Assembly (NCBI RefSeq): GCF_000063445.1
Contig: NC_009464.1
Span: forward strand, 62,001 to 126,000
DNA length: 64,000 nt
Reading direction: 5' to 3'
From: Methanocella arvoryzae MRE50
GTDB taxonomy: Archaea; Halobacteriota; Methanocellia; Methanocellales; Methanocellaceae
A model generated the notes under the pieces. That model saw only the letters and a list, made by a program, of their open reading frames with translations, was not told the DNA's origin and did not search any database. Every line of letters starts with the position of its first letter. The first letter of the stretch is position 1. The translations under genes and the position numbers were made by a program. Shown in pieces: positions 1-8,022 of the stretch.

Positions 1-340
1 CTGCTTCGGTGATGTCTACCACCTTCAGGGGCACGTCTCTGAGCGCTTTGCCAATACCCTTACGGGCGATGCGCTCTGCGTGCTCCTTTGACTCAGCGTT
101 GAACACTTTCATCTCAAGGAGGAGCCCTACTATGCCTGTGCCGGCAACTACGAACACGCTGTCGAAAGGCTCTCCACAAAAGGGGCAGAACGTGCCGCCG
201 ACCTCCACTTCTACAAAGTCCATCTTAGCTGCGTTAAGCCTCTTTCCAGCCTCTGAAATAGCTACGCTCATCGCGTCGTCGACGGATTTGGCGTCCTTCA
301 CAATCCAGGCCGCCTCAAGGACTACTTTATAATTTGGCAT
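1..340 (-). CDS. UPF0212 (DUF555) family protein, 3' end cut by window edge
   Basis: Reading the minus strand from the ATG at 340 gives [20 protein letters not shown] and continues to the window edge without a stop, so the C-terminus is missing. The opening MPNYKVV(L/V)EAAW and the following zinc-like CPFCGEPF motif (about residues 54-61) match my memory of the UPF0212/DUF555 family of small archaeal proteins, whose function is unknown. A GAGGT Shine-Dalgarno sits 6-10 nt before the ATG and supports this start. The other-strand ORF over the same bases is its shadow. Family assignment is fairly sure; no role can be given. Confidence 0.85.
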   Translation of the reverse strand, partial: MPNYKVVLEAAWIVKDAKSVDDAMSVAISEAGKRLNAAKMDFVEVEVGGTFCPFCGEPFDSVFVVAGTGIVGLLLEMKVFNAESKEHAERIARKGIGKALRDVPLKVVDITEA

Positions 341-511
341 CTTTATACCTCACTATTACTTTCCAACCAGTCTCGCACCAAAAATACGGGCGCCTCTGTG
401 ATCCTATTCATTGGATATGAGTTGTACGCTCTACGATGATTTAATACATCGCATACTGACTTTGATCGGGGATATAGAAACATGGTCAGGGTATTTAATT
501 TTTCCGGGACT

Positions 512-793
512 CTACGCTGCGAACAGCTCTCTGTTTGTCACTGCGAATACCCCCAGGCGCACACCCGCGTCCAGCCACGCGTGACCATAGCTGAAACAGA
601 CGAGAGCGTTGACCGGGTCGTTCTCCTTTATGAAGTTGCTGCCGTCGTCGTAATAGCACCTGGCCATGTTCAGGTAGTCGTCGGCTACCCTGTTCATGTG
701 CGTGCCTTCCGGGGTGGTCTTTTTCACGTCGTCGAGAGCTGCCCGGAGCAGTTTCTGGTATCTTCCGACTTTTTCCGTAAGATCCGCAGCCAT
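512..793 (-). CDS. DUF357 family protein
   Basis: A 93-residue, all-helical protein. Its C-terminal half contains DDYLNMARCYYDDG, a spaced acidic segment, and the closing YGHAWLDAGVRLGVF, which are the signature of the archaeal DUF357 family (function unknown). Its ATG lies just beyond the stop codon of the upstream HerA-like gene (stop at 795-797, ATG at 791-793), so the two are almost certainly one transcript and translationally coupled. That suggests, but does not show, a role linked to the HerA-like ATPase. No membrane segment or cysteine motif is visible. Confidence 0.85.
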   Translation of the reverse strand: MAADLTEKVGRYQKLLRAALDDVKKTTPEGTHMNRVADDYLNMARCYYDDGSNFIKENDPVNALVCFSYGHAWLDAGVRLGVFAVTNRELFAA

Positions 794-794
794 C

Positions 795-2402
795 CTATCG
801 CTTCCCGAACATCCTGTGGAACAGGCTTTCAGTTATGCTTTTTTTCGGGGGCTGCTCCACTAATACCGCAGCGGCTTCCGGCTTCTCCTGAGCCGGGGCA
901 GGCTCCTCGACGGGCTCCTCGATGGGCACTTCCTCTTCCGAGACTTCTGCCGATAGTCCGCCGTGCCTGCTTCTCCTGACCCTTACCTGGACCATGACTG
1001 GCATGGGGATATCCGGGTTGACCAGCAATGCCACGCCGGGCGGAAGTCTCTTGATCTCTTCCTCAAGTTCAGAGCTGATTCCTTCGAGGCTCTTAGTGAT
1101 CGCTTTCAGGTCGTTGGGGTTGGTGACTCTCATGATCACCTGGGTGCTGCACTGGGATAGCACGTTCTTGTCGACCTTGGCGGGACGCTGGGAGACGATG
1201 AGGAGGCCCATGCCGAACTTCCGGCCCTCGGAGGCGATAGTCCTCAGGACGTCACTGCTTGTCGTTTTCTGGAATCCTCTCTCCGGACAGAAATTGTGGG
1301 CTTCCTCTACAACCACAATCCCTGCGGGGACGGTGCCTGCTTTTCTTGCCTCGAACAGCATGGACAGGAGCCTGGCTACGATGACCTGCTGGACATCCGG
1401 GTTCACTCCTTTCATATCTATGATGGCTGCCCTGCCCTTTGCGAACAACTCTTCCAGCGGCGTAGGCTTGTCGGCCAGAAACTCTGCCGTCGCGAGCGGC
1501 TCGAGCTTGTTGATGACCGCCCACTTCATGTTGCTCTTCATCGACCCGATCTCACGTAGCACGTCGGCCAGCGTATAGTTCATCCGATCGTTCCTGATCT
1601 CTCCCACGGCCTCGTAGATCAGGCCGATTTCGGAAGCGCTGAGGTCTCCGCCCATATAGTCGATGATCTCACCCGGCTTCAGGTTGCGACCGTTGAGGCG
1701 GAGCACTTTATCCGCGTAGTCGTTGACCTTCAGATTCGCAGGGGTATAGATGGTCACATTGTCGTATCCTCTGGCCTCGACCCCAAACCGCTGGCATAGT
1801 TCCTCTATGTCACAGTCATCGTTCGCCTGCTTAAGCGAGGCGTACTCCCCGTGGGGATCGATGATTAGGAGCGGGATCTCTTTTTCGAGCATCTCTTCCA
1901 TGATCACGGCTGCCGTATACGACTTTCCGCTGCCTGTCATGGCTAGGATACTGCAGTGCTTCTGGACCAGCTTATTCCGGTCGACCATCACTTGCAGGTT
2001 AGTCCCGTCCAGAAGGCCTATGTAAGCGCCGCCCTGTGTCAGCCCGAGCGTCCCTGTGATCAGTTCGCTGTCTGCCGGGTACACCCGGTCCCCCGGACAA
2101 AACGGCGTTTTAGGAGTTCTCAGCAACCCCTGTACGTCTCTGGCGCCTATGACAATAGCCTTCGCTACAATCCTGTCTGCGTTCTTCTGCACGCTGTGAC
2201 CGGTCCCTTCGCTAATCGCCTCAGCTAGTCCGAAACCATCCGACGACCTTGTCATTGACAGGACCTGGCATAGCACCCACCCGTCGGTCGCGTGCCAGAC
2301 CTTCACGTAGTCGGTGCGGCGCACTCCTGCCGGATCGCTGACGGCGAACTTGATCTCATGGGACCCGGTTTCTCCAAATATTACCCCTACCGAGCCTATC
2401 AT
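795..2402 (-). CDS. HerA-like DNA-translocating ATPase
   Basis: About 535 residues. An N-terminal beta-barrel-like domain (VGVIFGETGSHEIKFAVSD) is followed by a RecA-like ATPase with Walker A MTGSGKSYTAAV, a hydrophobic strand ending in Asp (LLIIDPHGEY) and a Walker B-like VVVEEAHNF, then SEGRKFGMGLLIVSQRP. This is the FtsK/HerA superfamily arrangement; HerA works as a hexameric DNA pump, normally with the NurA nuclease in end resection. No nurA lies beside it; DUF357 follows instead. The longer TTG start at 2462 has GGAGG touching the codon. I prefer the ATG at 2402 because a TATA element sits 22 nt upstream, giving a leaderless mRNA, and because the barrel domain starts there. The acidic, Pro-rich C-terminal tail is probably disordered. 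Confidence 0.88.
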   Translation of the reverse strand: MIGSVGVIFGETGSHEIKFAVSDPAGVRRTDYVKVWHATDGWVLCQVLSMTRSSDGFGLAEAISEGTGHSVQKNADRIVAKAIVIGARDVQGLLRTPKTPFCPGDRVYPADSELITGTLGLTQGGAYIGLLDGTNLQVMVDRNKLVQKHCSILAMTGSGKSYTAAVIMEEMLEKEIPLLIIDPHGEYASLKQANDDCDIEELCQRFGVEARGYDNVTIYTPANLKVNDYADKVLRLNGRNLKPGEIIDYMGGDLSASEIGLIYEAVGEIRNDRMNYTLADVLREIGSMKSNMKWAVINKLEPLATAEFLADKPTPLEELFAKGRAAIIDMKGVNPDVQQVIVARLLSMLFEARKAGTVPAGIVVVEEAHNFCPERGFQKTTSSDVLRTIASEGRKFGMGLLIVSQRPAKVDKNVLSQCSTQVIMRVTNPNDLKAITKSLEGISSELEEEIKRLPPGVALLVNPDIPMPVMVQVRVRRSRHGGLSAEVSEEEVPIEEPVEEPAPAQEKPEAAAVLVEQPPKKSITESLFHRMFGKR

Positions 2403-2424
2403 TAACAGTAATAGAGTCCCCACG

Positions 2425-2432
2425 TTATATAA
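2425..2432 (-). promoter_or_regulatory. TATA box for the HerA-like gene
   Basis: TTATATAA on the minus strand ends 22 nt before the ATG at 2402. With the usual archaeal TATA-to-start distance, transcription would begin at or next to this ATG, giving a leaderless message. Confidence 0.5.
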
Positions 2433-2612
2433 TCCTTTTAGTTTCAGGCTGCACCAGTTCAATCCTCCGCACCGCCAGTAAATATGTATAAACTGGTGAA
2501 ATGCCAGCCTGTCCGCGCCCTGTTTTAGATATGTTTATATAATTAATAATATTATTTATATTTGTGAGGTAATATCTCGCTCAAGTCAACAGCGGATCGA
2601 GGTGGTTAAGAT

Positions 2613-3209
2613 ATGAAACTGATATATCTGATGGTAAGCGCTTTAGTAATAGCCATGCTTGTCGCCGGGACGGCGGCGTTCTCCTTTCCAAACCTGTTTA
2701 GCATGCCGCTTGTCAACAATCTGAGGCCCGGGACAACATTTGTTCCTCCTCAGGTAGCGGCAGAAGATACCAGCGGGCCGTTTACACTATCCGTGTCCGG
2801 CAACGTCTACCTGGATAAAATTCCGGTGAGCGGCGCAGAAGTGTCCATCTATCTGAACGGCAGGTACATGGGCAAGACTACTGCAGGAGACCTCTACATG
2901 TTTAAAGTGCCCGGGGTAAAAACCGGGGATATAATCCGTGTAGACGCCAGCTACCAGGGGTATAAGGGTAGCGTCTCTGAAGTGGTCAAGTTCAAGAGCA
3001 TGTATATGGATGTCTACATCAAGACAGACCGGTCCTTCATACGGACAGCCCTGGAAATGCTGCCGACTTCCGAAGATCTGCAACAGTCAGGGCAGCAGTC
3101 CACGACTGCGCCCGCGGGGAACGCTGACAGTTCCAGCACGACCACCGCCCAGGCATTGCAGGACATGTCTAAACTTCTGGGAAGCGCCCTGGGGAAGTCC
3201 GGCTCGTAA
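2613..3209 (+). CDS. secreted protein with a carboxypeptidase-regulatory-like fold (predicted)
   Basis: 198 residues. The first 22 form a clear signal peptide (MKLIYLMVSALVIAMLVAGTA then AFS). Residues about 55-130 (SVSGNVYLDKIPVSGAEVSIYLNGRYMGKTTAGDLYMFKVPG) look like a CarboxypepD_reg / peptidase M14 regulatory beta-sandwich, commonly found on cell-surface proteins. The tail is Gln/Ser/Thr-rich and likely disordered, with no membrane anchor, so it is probably secreted or loosely attached. The start has GAGGTGG 9 nt upstream and a strongly AT-rich promoter at 2525-2570. I do not recognise a specific family. Confidence 0.7.
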   Translation: MKLIYLMVSALVIAMLVAGTAAFSFPNLFSMPLVNNLRPGTTFVPPQVAAEDTSGPFTLSVSGNVYLDKIPVSGAEVSIYLNGRYMGKTTAGDLYMFKVPGVKTGDIIRVDASYQGYKGSVSEVVKFKSMYMDVYIKTDRSFIRTALEMLPTSEDLQQSGQQSTTAPAGNADSSSTTTAQALQDMSKLLGSALGKSGS

Positions 3210-3242
3210 GTAAGCCGTGATATTCCTGGCATCAGCCATGCG

Positions 3243-4016
3243 TCAGCCCAGCTTCAGCCCGGCCAGGTCCTGTAGTGCCTCTTCCTCGAGGAAATGCAGG
3301 TCGGCCGGCATCACCATGATGTGCAGCGGCCCCCCGAAATCGAAGGCTTGAAGTTCCTCAATCCTTCCAGCCCGAACGCATGGTGAGGGCGAGCCCGCAC
3401 GAGCGATCCCGACGCAAAGGGCGCCCGCTACAGCGCCCTCTTTGCGTCGCTCCTCTACTTTCAGCAGCAGCTCGATACCACGGTTCACTGTCATGTAGCC
3501 CTTTTCCCGGTCGATATCCAGGAAGAGTAAGGTGTGCAGGCCGTTTTTCTTATTCATCAAGATGGTATCATAAGGCGTCTCGGAAATGATGTCCTTGTAA
3601 GGAAAAGCGATTGTAGCAGACTTGCCGAACCGATAGTTCTGCAATCCGGTAAGGCCGCATACCGCAGACTGGATCGAAGCCCCGTGAATCAGGCGAGTTT
3701 CGATGCCCATCTTTTTCGCCCGCAGCCTGAGATCGACGTGGGTGGTGGCGACCATTGCATCTCCGCCGGTCAGGAAGACCACTTTCTTATCCACAGCGTC
3801 CGAGAGAACTGTATCTTTAGGGTGTTGCTCTACATCCTCTCTCATCAGGACCTTCACGGGCTTACCGTAAAGCTCCTGCATATCCTCCAGCGTCGCGCCC
3901 ATCAGGCGAGAGGTGTAAAACTCTGCATAGACCACGTCGGCTTCCCTGATCGCCTCGAGTCCTTTTACTGAAATGTCCTTCTGATCATACAGGCCAAGCC
4001 CGATAAAAGTAAGCAT
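3243..4016 (-). CDS. dphB: diphthine synthase
   Basis: 257 residues starting MLTFIGLGLYDQKDISVKGL. This is the class III SAM methyltransferase fold shared with cobalamin-pathway methylases, with FLTGGDAMVATTHVDLRLRA (SAM-binding GGDxxxATTH), IHGASIQSAVCGLTGLQNYRFGKS and the closing PLHIMVMPADLHFLEEEAL. It methylates the modified histidine on elongation factor 2 during diphthamide synthesis. The open frame extends 47 codons upstream to 4157, but that part overlaps the preceding gene and lacks the family N-terminus; the ATG at 4016 gives the normal length. It follows the membrane wHTH gene by 37 nt in the same direction, so they may share a transcript. Confidence 0.93.
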   Translation of the reverse strand: MLTFIGLGLYDQKDISVKGLEAIREADVVYAEFYTSRLMGATLEDMQELYGKPVKVLMREDVEQHPKDTVLSDAVDKKVVFLTGGDAMVATTHVDLRLRAKKMGIETRLIHGASIQSAVCGLTGLQNYRFGKSATIAFPYKDIISETPYDTILMNKKNGLHTLLFLDIDREKGYMTVNRGIELLLKVEERRKEGAVAGALCVGIARAGSPSPCVRAGRIEELQAFDFGGPLHIMVMPADLHFLEEEALQDLAGLKLG

Positions 4017-4053
4017 ATAGCGGCACCGAAGTACTGATGCACCCGGGACTATA

Positions 4054-5022
4054 TTATTTTTCCGGGGCAGGCCTGTCAGGCCTGTTGAGGATGAGGATAT
4101 TTCCTCTGCCTTTTTTAACTTTCTTGACGATGCCCCGGCTCTCCATGTCTGAGACAATCAGGCTCACTTTAGCCTCGGAATACGGCAACTGTTTCCGCAA
4201 GTCCAGCTGAGTCATGCGGCCGCCGTTTTTCTCCAGGATCGCGATCACGTCACGGCAATCCTGGGGCAGCATCGGGTCGTATGATGGTGGCGGCGTCTGC
4301 ACCGGCTGCGCTTGCTTAGGTGCCATGGCATCAGCAGGCTGTTCAGGGGCCTGCTCTTGATCCACAGGGTCATAAGAAACCTCCTTTCCCATATTGAAAG
4401 GCGTTGCGCTCTGAGTGGCGTTCGTCTCCCGGACGGGCATTTTCCGCGTCCGCTTCCGGTACAGGAAAACTCCTCCGATGAAGACTACCGCTGTAACCAG
4501 AACCAGGCCTATGGCTGGGTATAGCAGATCAATTGGCTGTCCATGAGGTGCGGGGGTTGGCGTCGGAACTACCTGCTCTGGCACCGTCGCGTTCAGCGCC
4601 TCGAGGTATTCCAGGTCTGACGGCGGGAACAGAATGAGATCGATGGTATAGTTGCTGTTTTCTGCGATCGTGATGTTCTCGGCCGCCAGCAGCTCAGTCG
4701 ACGTGCCCGGTGTACCTGCTTTTGCGTAGAGCATGTAGGTTCCTGCAGGCAAGTCGAGGCTATAGCTGCCTGTTTTGACCACCCTGCGCTCGATAAACGC
4801 ATGGCCGGGCATCGAATATACTTCAACGACAGCGTTATCCATTATGTCAAAAGTAGCCCAGTCATATACTTCGCCTTTTACGGTAGAGCCGGCAGTCGCA
4901 GTAGCAGATAAAATGAGCAGGCTAAGGCCGGCACAGGCTATAAGAAGGCAAATTACCCTGGCTGAAGCTATGGCAGCCATACCGACCCTCGACATACATT
5001 TGTGGTATAAGCGTAAACGCAT
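4054..5022 (-). CDS. membrane-anchored winged-helix regulator with extracytoplasmic domain
   Basis: 322 residues. A signal/anchor segment (about 20-42) precedes an extracytoplasmic carboxypeptidase-regulatory-like domain (VKGEVYDWATFDIMDNAVVEVYS to TYMLYAKAG), a Pro-rich linker, a second TM helix (IGLVLVTAVVFIGGVFLY), an acidic Gln/Pro-rich linker and a C-terminal winged helix (DCRDVIAILEKNGGRMTQLD to GRGNILILNRP). This layout is that of archaeal one-component membrane regulators, in which an outside sensor is joined to an inside DNA-binding domain. The wHTH resembles MarR/IclR-type archaeal domains. The start at 5022 could be leaderless; an internal ATG at 4980 with GAGGGT upstream is an alternative. 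It lies directly upstream of dphB. The ligand is unknown. Confidence 0.75.
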   Translation of the reverse strand: MRLRLYHKCMSRVGMAAIASARVICLLIACAGLSLLILSATATAGSTVKGEVYDWATFDIMDNAVVEVYSMPGHAFIERRVVKTGSYSLDLPAGTYMLYAKAGTPGTSTELLAAENITIAENSNYTIDLILFPPSDLEYLEALNATVPEQVVPTPTPAPHGQPIDLLYPAIGLVLVTAVVFIGGVFLYRKRTRKMPVRETNATQSATPFNMGKEVSYDPVDQEQAPEQPADAMAPKQAQPVQTPPPSYDPMLPQDCRDVIAILEKNGGRMTQLDLRKQLPYSEAKVSLIVSDMESRGIVKKVKKGRGNILILNRPDRPAPEK

Positions 5023-5196
5023 AAATACTTTGTTTTAAAGTGAATAAACTCTTAATAAAGTTTTATTTTGCCATACGAGCCTAAAAATATTCTATATTTC
5101 CTCGGTAGCGAACGGGTAGAAAAAGTATGCTTATATATACGGTAGGCTATAGAATTTATAGTCATAACACAATAATTAGTACAAGCCGGGGTACGG

Positions 5197-6339
5197 ATGA
5201 AGACGCGAAAAATGCTAATGCTTGCGATAATGTTGACCGTTTTAATGGCAGGCATCACTATTTCTGTTTTTGCAGATGCTGATACGAATAAAAATGCAAA
5301 TAAAAACAGCGATAAAAAAGCTGAAAATAACTCCGGCAAAAATTCTGGCAACGGCAATAGTAACGGCAATAGCAATAACAATAGCAATAGTAACGGCAAT
5401 AGTAACGGCAATAGCAATAACAATAGCAATAGTAACGGCATCGGCAACGGCAATAGTAACGGCAATGGCAACGGCAATAGCAATAGCAATAGCACTAACA
5501 ATAGCAATAGCAATAATAACGGCAACTCCGGAAACGGCGAGCTTAAGACGCACTCCAATAATGGGGCAGGCAACTCTTCTGGACAGCAGAACGATAAAGC
5601 TCAGCCTGGCAAGAGCGACAAAATCAAGGTCGGCAACCTCCACAAGCCTGTGAAGAACGGTACTGGCTCAAGTGCCGGTGTTTCTGCGACAGCCCCTGTA
5701 ATTAGCGGTATGCCGGCCGCAGATCAAAAGGGCCAGAAAGAGAAAGTAAAGGCAGACAAAGCCCTGGCCGATCACAAGATCAAGGCCTCTGTCAAGCATC
5801 TCAATATCTACATCAAGCTGGTGAGCAAGAGCAAGCTTTCTGACAGTGAAAAAGCGCTTCTGATCAGCCAGGCCGAGGAAAACCTGGCCTGGTTCATGCA
5901 GATGAACCAGGATGTCCAGACCGCGACGATGCCTGAACTGGTTCATAACATCGCTACTGACGTAGACATGCACTCAGATATACTAGAGTCTGACATTAAA
6001 AGGAATGCCGGCTTGCTTACGTCTGACTCGATCGATCAGAAGATCGCAGCCGCTCGCGACGTCTCAGCGCTGGCTGAGCAAAAGATCGCAGCTGCCGGTC
6101 TGGATGCTGACACGACCTTAAAACTGAACCGGCTTCTGGCCGACTACAATGGGCACATCGACGCCGCAGCTCAGCACACTGAGGCAGCAAAGGCTAACTT
6201 CAACAACATCACCTCTCCGGTCGATTCTGATCACTATTACAACGCAGGATATGCTGAACTGCAGCAGGCAGAAAAGGAGCTGAACCTGGCTTATGCGGAC
6301 CTCAAAGAACTTTACCGCATACTGCTTGGCGCTCGTTAG
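5197..6339 (+). CDS. secreted Asn/Gly/Ser-repeat protein with helical C-terminal domain
   Basis: 380 residues. Signal peptide (MKTRKMLMLAIMLTVLMAGI to VFADA), then about residues 33-115 composed almost only of Asn, Ser and Gly in SNGNSNNN-type units, then a basic linker. From about 190 to the end is a helical domain (IKASVKHLNIYIKLVSKS to LNLAYADLKELYRILLGAR) with charged heptads. The helical part resembles DUF5667-like surface domains of methanogens, but I am not sure. The low-complexity segment is encoded by in-frame tandem repeats (see the repeat entry), so length variation between strains is likely. A long ORF on the other strand rich in Leu is purely the shadow of these repeats. Confidence 0.75.
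   Translation: MKTRKMLMLAIMLTVLMAGITISVFADADTNKNANKNSDKKAENNSGKNSGNGNSNGNSNNNSNSNGNSNGNSNNNSNSNGIGNGNSNGNGNGNSNSNSTNNSNSNNNGNSGNGELKTHSNNGAGNSSGQQNDKAQPGKSDKIKVGNLHKPVKNGTGSSAGVSATAPVISGMPAADQKGQKEKVKADKALADHKIKASVKHLNIYIKLVSKSKLSDSEKALLISQAEENLAWFMQMNQDVQTATMPELVHNIATDVDMHSDILESDIKRNAGLLTSDSIDQKIAAARDVSALAEQKIAAAGLDADTTLKLNRLLADYNGHIDAAAQHTEAAKANFNNITSPVDSDHYYNAGYAELQQAEKELNLAYADLKELYRILLGAR
5345..5524 (+). repeat. coding tandem repeats of 6- and 12-bp AACGGCAATAGT-type units
   Basis: The codons AAC GGC AAT AGT/AGC repeat in phase and encode N-G-N-S units. A longer block (AATAGTAACGGC... then AATAACAATAGC) occurs twice in tandem near 5365-5440. It lies wholly within the surface-protein gene and keeps the frame, as expected from slippage or recombination within a coding microsatellite. 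Confidence 0.85.
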
Positions 6340-6433
6340 CCGCACATACCATTTTCTCAAAAGTAAAAGTTCACCTGCACCCCTTTTTAAAACTAGCGAT
6401 GCTTTCAATACACCAGAGGTACCATTAACCCCT

Positions 6434-7447
6434 GTGACAGTCCGACACTCGTGCGTTATCGTGCCAAAGCAGGAAGGTGAAAAGATCCGGAGAGCGCTCA
6501 TGGAAGCAGAGTTGCTTGACGGGGGCTATAAGATCCGCTCGGACGCCCAGTATCTCTATATCCCGGTTGTGCCTGACGTTTCCGGCTCCATCCTGGGAAC
6601 CGTAGCGCCCGGCCTGTCGATCTCGGAGTGCGAGTTCGAGGAAAGCGAGAAGCGCAAGACTGTCGAAGACCTGATCGGGTTCGCCCCCTCGTACGAGATC
6701 ATCGGTGACATTGCTGTTACCGCTCAGAGTTATGATCGAAGTGTGGGCGAAGCCATCATGGCCGTGCACAAGAATGTCAAAACCGTGCTGGAGCCGACTA
6801 CCGGCGTTACCGGCGAGTTCAGGGTAAGGGAGTTCAAGGTGCTCAGCGGGGAAGAGCGCACGACGACGACCTATAAGGAGCATGGCTTTATCTATGAGAT
6901 GGATCTGGCGAAAGTCTACTTCAGCCCCCGTCTCTCCACAGAACGCAAGCGTATCATCGACCAGATCAGCGACCTGGAACTCGTCGTCGACATGTTCGCC
7001 GGCATCGGGCCGTTCGCAATTCCGGCTGCAAAAAAGGCCATGTACGTGGTTGCGGTTGATAAGAATCCGTACGCTGTGGAGTACATGAAGCGTAATATAC
7101 AGATCAACCATGTTACCAACATCGAGGCTGTCTGCGCCGATGTCCGGGAGATCAAGCTCCCCCAGCAGGCCGACCGGGCGATCATGAACCTGCCCCATTC
7201 GGCCCACGAATTTTTAGACAAAGCGTTCGAGCTCGTCAGGACCGGCGGAATAATTCATTACTATGACATCCGGCCTGAAAGCGAGATTTTCGACGCCGTG
7301 ATCTCGATGGTCCGGGAGAAGGCAAGTAAGAGCGGGTGCCTGATCGAGATCGTGAACAAAAGAATTGTTCGATCGTACTCGCCGCACGAGTATAACATAG
7401 TGCTGGATATCCGCATCACCGGGAAACAGGAGAGCTTCGAGGGCTGA
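6434..7447 (+). CDS. trm5: tRNA (guanine-37-N1) methyltransferase, Trm5 type
   Basis: 337 residues from the GTG at 6434. The Trm5/Tyw2 family core is clear: FKVLSGEERTTTTYKEHGFIYEMDLAKVYFSPRLSTER (D2 entry), the SAM site VVDMFAGIGPFAIPAAK, acidic VVAVDKNPYAVEYMKRN, the catalytic-loop equivalent MNLPHSAHEFLDKAF, and the C-terminal RSYSPHEYNIVLDIRI. It makes m1G37 next to the anticodon, preventing frameshifting. The frame extends upstream to 6293, overlapping the previous gene. GAGGT at 6415-6419 and a TATA-like TTTTTAAAA at 6385-6393 favour the GTG, although the SD spacing of about 14 nt is long. Confidence 0.9.
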   Translation: MTVRHSCVIVPKQEGEKIRRALMEAELLDGGYKIRSDAQYLYIPVVPDVSGSILGTVAPGLSISECEFEESEKRKTVEDLIGFAPSYEIIGDIAVTAQSYDRSVGEAIMAVHKNVKTVLEPTTGVTGEFRVREFKVLSGEERTTTTYKEHGFIYEMDLAKVYFSPRLSTERKRIIDQISDLELVVDMFAGIGPFAIPAAKKAMYVVAVDKNPYAVEYMKRNIQINHVTNIEAVCADVREIKLPQQADRAIMNLPHSAHEFLDKAFELVRTGGIIHYYDIRPESEIFDAVISMVREKASKSGCLIEIVNKRIVRSYSPHEYNIVLDIRITGKQESFEG

Positions 7448-7582
7448 ACTGTTGGTGGAATCCCGACATACCAAGATCGGCCTTTGAGCCGGTTAGCTTG
7501 TTTAAAATGCAAACGCTGTGCTGTGCTATCCACTATTACAGGGATAATCGTGAACAGTTGTCTCTGTGTGGGTGAACGTACA

Positions 7583-7865
7583 CGAACGCTGCGCTGTGCC
7601 AATCCTCACAGATGCCACAGATTCTGATTGATTCCACAGATTCCTCTGCTGAATCCACGGATTACTACACGATATCACAGAAGGAATACTCTAATACTAT
7701 TCGAACACCGATGCAATCATAAGACAATCAATCAGAATATTTTTTATTTATCTTTGGAGTCGGTCAGAATCATCAGATTCTGCGTCATCTGTGCTATCCA
7801 TAAGGAATCTGTGGATTCTGTTTCAATCCGTGGAATCTGTGAGGCTTTGCACAGCGCAGCGTTCG
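7583..7865. repeat. palindromic intergenic element (terminal arm + ACAGATT arm)
   Basis: Left arm 7583-7645 and right arm 7803-7865 are imperfect inverted copies with a shared centre at 7724 (7583+7865 equals 7645+7803). Each arm begins CGAACGCTGCGCTGTGC, then carries two or three CACAGATT-like units. The arms also resemble those of the element at 30771-31395. The spacer (7646-7802) is AT-rich and holds no convincing gene. Decayed extra copies of the terminal motif flank it (about 7504-7525 and 7893-7966), so the whole gap 7448-8022 is repeat-derived. No transposase is present. Confidence 0.85.
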
Positions 7866-8022
7866 ACATGCTGTCTCACCATACCAGAGCAACCAGAGAA
7901 CGCACTACACAGCGTTCGTCTTGCTATCTCACCGCACACAAGCAATCATAAACGCACTGCGCATCGTTTAATATTCACTAGCATGTCTGTCAGTATTGAA
8001 AAAAGGGAAGCTGAACACGTGT

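Noticed and set aside
482-979. 165-residue plus-strand ORF
   Set aside because: Antisense to DUF357 and the end of the HerA-like gene, both of which show clear family motifs and a coupled arrangement.
4017-4157. 47-residue N-terminal extension of dphB
   Set aside because: It overlaps the end of the membrane wHTH gene and lacks similarity to diphthine synthases, which begin MLTFIGLGL.
5052-5573. Long Leu/Pro-rich ORF on the minus strand
   Set aside because: It is the antisense of the AACGGCAATAGT coding repeats of the Asn-rich protein; composition is purely repeat-driven.
7448-8022. Small ORFs in the intergenic repeats (for example 7628-7951)
   Set aside because: They read through inverted repeat arms and shift with them; no SD, no conserved motif.
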